This document shows, in pieces, positions 56,432-64,000 of a DNA stretch of 64,000 nucleotides (position 1 is its first letter; each line of letters begins with the position of its first letter). This DNA is from Marinobacter sp. SS21 (GTDB taxonomy: Bacteria > Pseudomonadota > Gammaproteobacteria > Pseudomonadales > Oleiphilaceae). Location: the NCBI RefSeq assembly GCF_028369065.1, contig NZ_JAQNDA010000004.1:248001-312000 (forward strand). The letters are read 5' to 3'. Below the pieces are notes generated by a model. The model worked only from the letters and a program-made list of their open reading frames with translations. It had not been told where the DNA came from and made no database searches. The translations under genes were made by a program, and so were the position numbers.

Positions 56432-56896
56432 TCAGGCCGCCACGTACTTGCTCAGGGTTTCATGCTGTTCCAGCAGGGCGACGATGGCGTCAACCGCTTC
56501 ACCCGAGGTGGTTTCAGAGCTTGGGAAAATGGCCGCGAAGTTGTCCTTCAGCAGGCTGCGGAAGGCGTCACGATCGACCTGCTCAACGCCCAGCAGTACC
56601 GCCAGGGTGTCCAGGTTTTCGCCGCTGCCGCGAGACATGTCCCGGGCGATCTTGTCGGCGTTGCTGTTCATGTACATGGCCATGGACTGAACAGATTCGT
56701 TGGTGTTACAGCCCAGGGTGCCGGTGGTCATGCCGAATGTCTGATTACCGAAGGTGCCGTTGGTGGTGGCGGCCAGAATGTGTGGCGCTGCGCCGGACTG
56801 TCCCTTCCAGATCATGGCTCCAACACCGCAGCCCGGTTGGGCGAAGGTGAGGGTGGAAGCACCCAGAAGCATTGCGCCTACAATCAGCTTTTTCAT
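56432..56896 (-). CDS. DUF3015 family secreted protein
   Basis: A 154-residue protein with a signal peptide (MKKLIVGAMLLGASTLTFA) and a mature start QPGCGVGAMIWKGQSG. TFGMTTGTLGCNTNESVQ and NADKIARDMSRGSGENLDTLA are typical DUF3015 blocks, and the C-terminal helix region carries LLEQHETLSKYVAA. Two Cys may form a disulfide. Function is unknown. AAGGAG lies upstream of the ATG. It precedes the DUF4105 gene on the same strand by 158 bases. Confidence 0.85.
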   Translation of the reverse strand: MKKLIVGAMLLGASTLTFAQPGCGVGAMIWKGQSGAAPHILAATTNGTFGNQTFGMTTGTLGCNTNESVQSMAMYMNSNADKIARDMSRGSGENLDTLAVLLGVEQVDRDAFRSLLKDNFAAIFPSSETTSGEAVDAIVALLEQHETLSKYVAA

Positions 56897-57142
56897 TGTC
56901 CACTCCTTGTTGTGGTTTGACTGACGTTACATTCGTTACGAATGTACTTCAATTCAAATTCAGTAGGTTAACGGTCCAGACATCCTCGTTGAGATCCAAG
57001 CTGACCGTTGACCAGAGTATAGTCAAGATATTCGAAAGGCCAACACTGGCTATGCCAAAAAGTGCTAAAGAAATGTGGTCATTAACGAAAAATGTGAACG
57101 CGTGTATATTATTGTATTGAAACGCGTTTTTGTGTTGCGTGG

Positions 57143-57171
57143 TTGTGACAGTCGGTTCCGTTCTGTATAGT
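57143..57171 (+). promoter_or_regulatory. Promoter of the small lipoprotein gene
   Basis: TTGTGA (57143-57148), a 17-base spacer and TATAGT (57166-57171), about 47 bases before the start codon. The rest of the 320-base gap with the DUF3015 gene is AT-rich and holds no gene that I can support. Confidence 0.65.
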
Positions 57172-57217
57172 TCGCGTCGACCATGAAGGTCTGAATACAA
57201 CACATGGAGATTGATCA

Positions 57218-57652
57218 GTGAAAAAAGCTCTTATCGCTTCCAGCCTTCTGCTGGCCGGCGCTCTGACCGGCTGCAGCTCGATGAACGTAAGTTCCTCCCC
57301 GGTCCCGCTGAACGGCACCGTTGCCACCGACCTGACCGCTGATATCGAAGTTGGCGAGAAAATCACCGGCCATTCCTCTGCCACCAAGATCCTGTTTTTC
57401 ACCCTGAGTGACGACAGCGAGTACGCCGATGGCATGACCTACGGCAACGGCGGCGGCAGCGCCCTGAGCCTGGGTGGTCTGGATCCGGTGTCGGCGGTGA
57501 AATCCGCGGCGGCCTATAACGCCATTTCCGAGTCCGGAGCGGATGTAATCGTGGCTCCGCGCTATGTCGTCAAGAAGAACGACTATGTGGTGTATGGCAC
57601 CATCGAAGTGACCGTGGAAGGTTACAAAGGCACGATTCGCAGCGTGCAGTGA
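57218..57652 (+). CDS. Small lipoprotein (TRL-like)
   Basis: A 144-residue lipoprotein; the signal segment ends LTGC (Cys ~19). The mature protein has GHSSATKILFFTLSDDSEYADG, a Gly-rich stretch and SAVKSAAAYNAISESGADVIVAPRYVV ending in DYVVYGTIEVTVEGYKGTI. The layout (small residue turn, repeated Ala helix, final strand VYGT-V-V-GY-G) resembles TRL-like proteins, but this is a weak call. GGAG precedes the ATG. A strong terminator follows. Confidence 0.75.
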   Translation: MKKALIASSLLLAGALTGCSSMNVSSSPVPLNGTVATDLTADIEVGEKITGHSSATKILFFTLSDDSEYADGMTYGNGGGSALSLGGLDPVSAVKSAAAYNAISESGADVIVAPRYVVKKNDYVVYGTIEVTVEGYKGTIRSVQ

Positions 57653-57687
57653 TAGGCTCGGTCGGGCATTGGCTCCGGCCGAGAAAG

Positions 57688-57719
57688 AAAAAAACCGGGT
57701 TCAACAACCCGGTTTTTTT
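57688..57719. terminator. Bidirectional terminator between the lipoprotein gene and livF
   Basis: AAAAACCGGGTT-CAAC-AACCCGGTTTTTTT, a near-perfect stem with A and T tails on both sides, shared by two convergent transcripts. Confidence 0.9.
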
Positions 57720-57731
57720 GTGTTCCCGGGA

Positions 57732-58439
57732 TCATCCGCCCAGGTAAGCGTTGCGAACGTCGGGGTTGGCCAGCAGGTTGGCGCCGGTGTCGTGCAGGCG
57801 AATGCGGCCGGTTTCCAGCACGTAGCCCCGGTCGGCCAGATTGAGTGCCTGGTGGGCATTCTGCTCCACCAGGAACACGGTGATGCCTTCGTCCCGCAAG
57901 TGTCCGACAATCTCAAAAATCTGCCGGATGACCAGTGGCGCCAGACCCAGGGAAGGCTCGTCCAGCAGGATCATCTGCGGTTTGCTCATCAGTGCCCGGC
58001 CGATGGCGAGCATCTGCTGCTCGCCGCCGGACATGGTGCCGGCGCGTTGATACTGGCGCTCCTTGAGCCGGGGAAACAGTTCGTAGACGTAGTCCTGGCT
58101 CTTGCGAATCTCTGCTTTGCTGTTGAAGAACCCGCCCATATGCAGGTTCTCCTCCACGGTCAGGCCGGAAAAAATGCGCCGCCCCTCCGGCACGATGGCA
58201 AGGCCGGAGCGCATGGTACTGGCGGTGGCTTGGCGGGTAATGTCGCGACCGCCCAGGATCACTCGCCCGGAGGTGGCGCGCGGATTGCCGCAGATGGTCA
58301 TCAGCAGGGTGGTCTTGCCGGCGCCGTTGGCGCCGATGAGCGACACGATTTCGCCTTTGTTGACCTCAACCGACACGCCGTGCAGCGCTTCGATCTTGCC
58401 GTAGTGGGTATGGACGTCTTCAAGTACAAGCATGGACAT
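57732..58439 (-). CDS. livF: Branched-chain amino acid ABC transporter, ATPase LivF
   Basis: A 235-residue ABC ATPase: Walker A GANGAGKTTLL, signature TMSGGEQQMLAIGRAL, Walker B MILLDEPSLGLAP and the switch His in VFLVEQNAHQAL. The short length and the EPSLGLAP/EQNAH pattern define LivF. It powers import of leucine, isoleucine and valine with LivG. It is the last gene of the livK-H-M-G-F operon, three bases after livG. An in-frame ATG at 58433 is an alternative start. Confidence 0.95.
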   Translation of the reverse strand: MSMLVLEDVHTHYGKIEALHGVSVEVNKGEIVSLIGANGAGKTTLLMTICGNPRATSGRVILGGRDITRQATASTMRSGLAIVPEGRRIFSGLTVEENLHMGGFFNSKAEIRKSQDYVYELFPRLKERQYQRAGTMSGGEQQMLAIGRALMSKPQMILLDEPSLGLAPLVIRQIFEIVGHLRDEGITVFLVEQNAHQALNLADRGYVLETGRIRLHDTGANLLANPDVRNAYLGG

Positions 58440-58442
58440 GGT

Positions 58443-59198
58443 TCAGGCCTCACCCAGATAGGCTTTGATAACGTCGTCGTTCTGGCGGACTTCGTCCGGT
58501 GTGCCGCTGGCCAGGGGGCGGCCCTGATTGATGACGTTGATGCGGTCGGAGATTTCCATCACCAGGCTCATGTCGTGTTCAATCAGCACCACGGAGACGT
58601 TGTAGTCCTCTTTCAGGCCGATGATGAGTTGGTTGAGGTCTCGGGTCTCGGCCGGGTTCAGGCCGGCGGCCGGTTCATCCAGCATTAACAGCTTGGGTTC
58701 GGTGACCATGCAACGGGCGATTTCCAGCCGCCGCTGCTGACCGTAGGCCAGGTTGCCGGCTTCCCGGTTCGCCATGTCCAGCAGCCCTACCCGGTCCAGC
58801 CAGTAGGCGGCGCGGTCCAGGGCCTGCTGCTCGCGCTGGCGGTAGCTGGGGGTGCGCAGCAAACCGGCGATGAGGTTGGTGTTGAGGTGGCGGTGCTGGG
58901 CCACCAGCAGGTTTTCCACCACCGTCATCTTGCTGAACAGCCGCACGTGTTGGAACGTCCGCACCAGGCCCAGGCGGGAAATCCTGAAATCCGGCTTGCC
59001 CTGGATTTCCCGGCCCTCGAACAGGATGGTGCCACCGGTGGGGCGGTAGAACCCGCTCATGCAGTTGAATACGGTGGTCTTGCCGGCCCCGTTGGGGCCG
59101 ATGATGGAGACAATTTCGCGCTCCTGGACGTCCAGCGACACCTGATCCACCGCCAGGAGCCCGCCAAAGCGCATGGACAGATTGCGTACTTCAAGCAT
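58443..59198 (-). CDS. livG: Branched-chain amino acid ABC transporter, ATPase LivG
   Basis: A 251-residue ABC ATPase: Walker A GPNGAGKTTVF, the LivG-type insertion (RQREQQALDRAAYWLDRVGL), signature NLAYGQQRRLEIARCM, Walker B LLMLDEPAAGLNPAE and switch His in VVLIEHDMSLVM. It pairs with LivF on the cytoplasmic face of LivH/LivM. Six bases separate it from livM. Confidence 0.95.
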   Translation of the reverse strand: MLEVRNLSMRFGGLLAVDQVSLDVQEREIVSIIGPNGAGKTTVFNCMSGFYRPTGGTILFEGREIQGKPDFRISRLGLVRTFQHVRLFSKMTVVENLLVAQHRHLNTNLIAGLLRTPSYRQREQQALDRAAYWLDRVGLLDMANREAGNLAYGQQRRLEIARCMVTEPKLLMLDEPAAGLNPAETRDLNQLIIGLKEDYNVSVVLIEHDMSLVMEISDRINVINQGRPLASGTPDEVRQNDDVIKAYLGEA

Positions 59199-59204
59199 TC
59201 TGCG

Positions 59205-60475
<1,271 letters not shown>

Positions 60476-60476
<1 letters not shown>

Positions 60477-61399
60477 CAGATCTTCTCCACCTCCGGTTTG
60501 CCCAGCAATCCGGTGGGTTTGAACAGCAGGATCAGGATCAACAGGCCGAAGGACACCACGTCCTTGTATTCGCCACTGAGGTAGCCGGAGGTCATGCTCT
60601 CGGATACGCCGAGAATCAGGCCGCCGAGCATGGCGCCGGGAATGCTGCCGATTCCGCCCAGTACCGCTGCGGTAAAGGCCTTGAGGCCGGCAATGAAACC
60701 GAACAGCGGATCAATGGAGCCGTAGTACATGCCCAACAGTAAGCCCGCTACCGCAGCCAGGGCCGCGCCGATCACGAAGGTGGCGGAAATGATCCGGTTG
60801 GTGTCGATACCCAGCAGGTTGGCCATGCCCAGATCCTGGGATACCGCCCGGCAGGCCCGGCCAATACGCGAACGGGAGATGAACAGCGACAGCACGGTCA
60901 TGCAGATCAGGGTGGTGATGAAGATGGTGATTTGCATGTAGGAAATGGAGGTCTGGAAGCTATCCGCGGCGCCGAACTGGAAACCGCCTTCGATCAGGGC
61001 GGGAAAGCCGATGTTGCGGGAACCCTGGGCGAGGTGAACGTAGTTCTGCAGGAAGATCGACATCCCAATGGCGGAAATCAGGGGTATCAGTCGGTGGCGT
61101 CCCCGTACCGGTCGATAGGCGACCCGTTCGACCGCCCAGCCCATGGAGCTGGATACCAGCATCGCGCAGATCAGCGCCACCAGCAGCACCAGCGGGAGCC
61201 AGGCGACGCCCAGACTGGCCAGTCCGGTAATGGTGATCAGCGCGGTGTAGGCGCCGATCATATAGATTTCGCCATGGGCGAAGTTGATCATTCCGATGAT
61301 GCCGTACACCATCGTGTAGCCGATGGCGATGAGGGCGTAGGCGCTTCCGATCGTTAGCCCGTTGATTAGCTGCTGTAAGAAATACAGGACATCTTGCAT
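60476..61399 (-). CDS. livH: Branched-chain amino acid ABC transporter, permease LivH
   Basis: A 307-residue permease with ~8 helices. The start [20 protein letters not shown] and the core [20 protein letters not shown] are family signatures. The coupling loop is [20 protein letters not shown], and [20 protein letters not shown] follows. ATG 61399 is chosen because it begins the standard N-terminus. A terminator-like hairpin separates it from livK upstream. Confidence 0.95.
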
Positions 61400-61494
61400 G
61401 AGTGTGGGACTCCGACTACCGGCCTGCACTCAATTCCGCGTACAGGGCGCCGGTGTGCCAGCGCGGTTGCTGTCAGAATTGGGAGCGAGCTTAG

Positions 61495-61531
61495 AAAAAC
61501 ACCTTCTCCCGGATCACGGTGAGAAGGTGTT
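61495..61531 (-). terminator. Hairpin terminator between livK and livH
   Basis: On the minus strand AACACCTTCTC (61531-61521) pairs with GAGAAGGTGTT (61508-61498), followed by a T run. It lies 35 bases after the livK stop and would make livK more abundant than the distal liv genes. Confidence 0.75.
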
Positions 61532-61565
61532 CTCATTATTATTATCGCCTGTTAACGATAGCGGC

Positions 61566-62678
61566 TTAGTTTACCGGAGTTTTGCTGCCATCTGAATGCC
61601 ACTCGTAGACGACGAACTCGAAGGACTGCATGTCCCCCTTGCTGTCATACTGGACTGTACCGATGGGGGTTTCAAAGCTGCCAGAACGCAGGGCAGCGGC
61701 AACTTCAAACGGGTCGGTGGAATCGGCCTGTTCAATGCCGTCGGCCACCAGTTGGACCGCGGCATAGGAGGTCAGCACGAATGGGCCTGAGGGGTCCTCG
61801 CCCTTATCGGCAAACGCTTGAACCAGCGCCTGGTTCTCTTCCTTTTCATCGAAGCTCGGCGGCAGGGTTACCAACAGACCTTCGGCGGCATCGCCGGCAA
61901 TGGTGTTGATGTCTTTATTGCCCACGCCTTCCGGTCCCATGAACACCGCATCCAGCTCCGCCTGGCGGGCTTGGCGCAGAATCAGGCCCAGCTCCGGGTG
62001 GTAGCCGCCGTAGTAGATGTAGTCCACGTCAGCCTGCTTCATCTTGGTGATCAGCGACGAAAAGTCCTTGTCGCCGGCGGTGATGCCTTCGAACATCGCC
62101 ACTTCCACGCCGGCCTGTTGCAGGGTGTCGCGCACTGCACTGGCAATGCCCTCACCATACTGCTGCTTGTCGTGGACGATGGCGACCCGCTCGGGCTTCA
62201 GACTGATCAGGTGACGAGCGGCAACGGGCCCCTGCATGCTGTCGAGGCCAATGGTGCGGAACACCAGCTCATAGCCACGCTCGGTGATGTCCGGACTGGT
62301 GGAGGCCGGGGTGATCATCAGGATGCCTTCATCCTCATAGATATCGGAGGCCGGTTGGGTGGAGCTGGAACATAGATGGCCGATCACGAAGCGGACACCT
62401 TCGTTGACCAGTCGGTTGGCGACGGTCACCGCCTGCTTCGGGTCGCAGACATCGTCCACTTCCACGGCTTCCAGCATTTCGCCCATGACGCCGCCATTGC
62501 TGTTAATGCGTTCAATGGCCATGCGGGCACCGGAAAACTGCATGTCGCCGTACTGCGCAACCGGGCCGGTCATGGGGCCGGCAATCCCAATCTTGATCTC
62601 TGCGGACGCGTGACCGGCTGCCATCAACGCGACGGACGCACCTACCGCGGTTACGATTTTTTTAACAGGAGTTCTCAT
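61566..62678 (-). CDS. livK: Branched-chain amino acid ABC transporter, substrate-binding protein
   Basis: A 370-residue periplasmic binding protein. A signal peptide (VTAVGASVALMAAGHASA) is followed by IKIGIAGPMTGPVAQYGDMQ, the typical LivJ/LivK opening. GHLCSSSTQPASDIYEDEG contains the ligand-binding serines. VAIVHDKQQYGEGIA and YIYYGGYHPELGLILRQA lie in lobe 2. It captures leucine, isoleucine or valine and delivers them to LivHMGF. It is the first gene of the operon, 166 bases upstream of livH. Confidence 0.95.
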   Translation of the reverse strand: MRTPVKKIVTAVGASVALMAAGHASAEIKIGIAGPMTGPVAQYGDMQFSGARMAIERINSNGGVMGEMLEAVEVDDVCDPKQAVTVANRLVNEGVRFVIGHLCSSSTQPASDIYEDEGILMITPASTSPDITERGYELVFRTIGLDSMQGPVAARHLISLKPERVAIVHDKQQYGEGIASAVRDTLQQAGVEVAMFEGITAGDKDFSSLITKMKQADVDYIYYGGYHPELGLILRQARQAELDAVFMGPEGVGNKDINTIAGDAAEGLLVTLPPSFDEKEENQALVQAFADKGEDPSGPFVLTSYAAVQLVADGIEQADSTDPFEVAAALRSGSFETPIGTVQYDSKGDMQSFEFVVYEWHSDGSKTPVN

Positions 62679-62854
62679 TGGCTCTGTCCTACATTGGGTC
62701 AGGGTTATTCTTATATTCTCAACGGTTTAAACAAACACCACGCCTTCGGTCTTGTCAAGGAGGCCGCTGCGGGTGCGGTGGGCTGGGGCTGCCACACGCG
62801 GTTCCTCCGTTGGAGCGCGGTCGCATGACCTCAGGCAAAGGCTGTGCCATAGCT

Positions 62855-63802
62855 TCAATCGCTGCCTTCCTGGTCGGGAAACACCAGCGAGCGGAAATTC
62901 TCATGATCCTTTAGCCGTGAGAAGCTGGGATCCACCGAGGCATCGTCGCGGTACGCCTCGGAAATATCAATGGCCCGGGCCAGCGTGTTGACGGCGTCTT
63001 CCCAGCGTCCGATCTCGGCATAGGCGCAGGCCAGCTGATAGTGAGCATGGCCGTTGTCCGGTGCCAGTTTCAAGGCCCGCAGACAGAGGCTGATGGCCCA
63101 CAGCGGCTCCTGCAACTCCAGCACCGCGTCGGCCTTGTAGCTGAGCGCTTCGACATCGTCCGGGCGCAGATCCAGAATCTGGTCGTAGGCCGAGATCTTG
63201 TTCTGCTGGGAGGTTTCCTGGCTTGCCTTGAGCCAGAGCGAGTGCACTTCATTGGTGCGCTCGATCTCGTCCTGGTTCTGCTGGATGATGTCGGATTTCT
63301 GCTGCAGTTGTTCCTCGATGGTCTTGAGGCGCTTCTCGTATTCAATCACCAGCTCGTTGACCCGTTTCTCGGCCAGGCTGGTGAGCTGGTGGCGCATGTC
63401 ACGAATGGAGTTCCAGCCAATGACCACCAGGATGGAGGTGGCACCGGCGATCAGGTAGAAGAAATAGGTCACGGTATCGGTGGCGTAAGACATGGTCTTG
63501 TCGGCAACCGACAATTCTTTGTCCACCACTTTTTCAATCAACTCGGCCCGGGTGTTCTGCAGGTCATTGCGCAGGCTTTTTACTTCGTCCAGCAGATAGC
63601 GCTCAACGAATGGGTTGTACAGCGGCGCCTCCAGGGTTTCGACTCGCTCGGCGACATCCTCGGCATTGGCTCCGCCGGTGGAACCTGGCTCATCCTGGGC
63701 CAGAGCAGGGCGCATGGTCAGGACCCCCAGCGCGATCAGCAGCAGGCCAAGCAAGATGGTCGGGGCGCGTCGAACGCTGGCGGAGCGCGATAGGTCAGTC
63801 AT
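62855..63802 (-). CDS. Exported/membrane TPR protein of unknown function
   Basis: A 315-residue protein. A signal or anchor helix (ILLGLLLIALGVLTMRPALA) is followed by a periplasmic region (~35-115). A membrane helix (YFFYLIAGATSILVVIGWNS) comes next, then a coiled coil rich in Glu/Gln (EKRLKTIEEQLQQKSDIIQQN). The C-terminal half holds two to three TPR-like repeats (KISAYDQILDLRPDDVEAL, ALKLAPDNGHAHYQLACAYA). It probably acts as a scaffold; no catalytic motif was seen. It lies 176 bases upstream of livK on the same strand and is likely transcribed separately. Confidence 0.75.
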   Translation of the reverse strand: MTDLSRSASVRRAPTILLGLLLIALGVLTMRPALAQDEPGSTGGANAEDVAERVETLEAPLYNPFVERYLLDEVKSLRNDLQNTRAELIEKVVDKELSVADKTMSYATDTVTYFFYLIAGATSILVVIGWNSIRDMRHQLTSLAEKRVNELVIEYEKRLKTIEEQLQQKSDIIQQNQDEIERTNEVHSLWLKASQETSQQNKISAYDQILDLRPDDVEALSYKADAVLELQEPLWAISLCLRALKLAPDNGHAHYQLACAYAEIGRWEDAVNTLARAIDISEAYRDDASVDPSFSRLKDHENFRSLVFPDQEGSD

Positions 63803-64000
63803 GAGCCATTCCGTTAATCGTTGGGGATCAGTTGCCTACAGACCTTAGCACAGTGGCCACCGGAAATGCGGGGGGAATGTCCGGTGGCCGGGGGACGGCA
63901 TGGCTTGCAATTGGTGTAATAACGACCTCTAATAATTAGTGGTGTAAATATATGGACGGGTGAGCCGCCAACGGAACGCCGCTTGCGTTGTCTAATGCTA

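Overview
The window is a high-GC gammaproteobacterial chromosome segment. The conserved run smpB / ratA-rnfH / bamE / fur / recN / grpE-dnaK-dnaJ / dapB-carAB-greA / yhbY / rlmE-ftsH-folP-glmM-tpiA-secG-tRNA-Leu-rimP-nusA-infB-rbfA-truB-rpsO-pnp is arranged as in the Pseudomonas/Marinobacter group. A wax-ester synthase/DGAT gene, a CSS-EAL phosphodiesterase and a branched-chain amino-acid ABC operon suggest a Marinobacter-like marine bacterium. That assignment is an inference from gene content, not from a marker-gene comparison.

Region by region: (1) 1-7.75 kb holds one co-directional cluster: TPR lipoprotein, small secreted protein, ExbB/TolQ channel, two ExbD/TolR proteins, an AgmX/PglI-like TonB-type protein, a 970-residue lipoprotein with two CxxCH haem sites, and a SHOCT-like membrane protein. 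It looks like a proton-driven envelope machine with the same parts list as the core of the Myxococcus Agl/Glt motor. (2) 7.8-16.3 kb is accessory: alcohol dehydrogenase, two tandem paralogous small exported proteins, a 2OG-Fe(II) oxygenase, membrane proteins, a sterol-desaturase-like enzyme, a DamX-like coiled-coil SPOR protein and a CSS-EAL protein. (3) 16.6-19.1 kb is the end of an integrative element in ssrA: a TumE/TumA toxin-antitoxin pair overlaps a tyrosine integrase, whose reading frame runs through the tmRNA terminator into the tmRNA 3' end. (4) 19.2-26.7 kb holds WS/DGAT, smpB, a neurotransmitter:sodium-symporter-type transporter, ratA-rnfH, bamE, fur and recN (two LexA boxes). (5) 27-31 kb is the heat-shock cluster, with a sigma-32-type promoter before grpE. 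(6) 31-37 kb is dapB, carAB (promoter plus attenuator-like hairpin) and greA. (7) 37.2-53.3 kb is RNA processing, FtsH, cell-wall precursor and translation genes; rlmE here is broken by a frameshift, a stop codon and a motif-I substitution. A promoter-to-terminator unit between tRNA-Leu and rimP is a candidate small RNA. (8) 53.3-57.7 kb holds two MITE-like repeats, a lipoprotein hydrolase, a DUF4105 protein, a 4 x 17-bp tandem repeat, a DUF3015 protein and a small lipoprotein. (9) 57.7-62.7 kb is the livKHMGF operon on the minus strand, followed by a TPR membrane protein.

No rRNA, CRISPR array, insertion sequence or replication origin was seen. The last ~200 bases carry no visible gene. All family calls come from reading motifs in the translated sequence; no database search was run.
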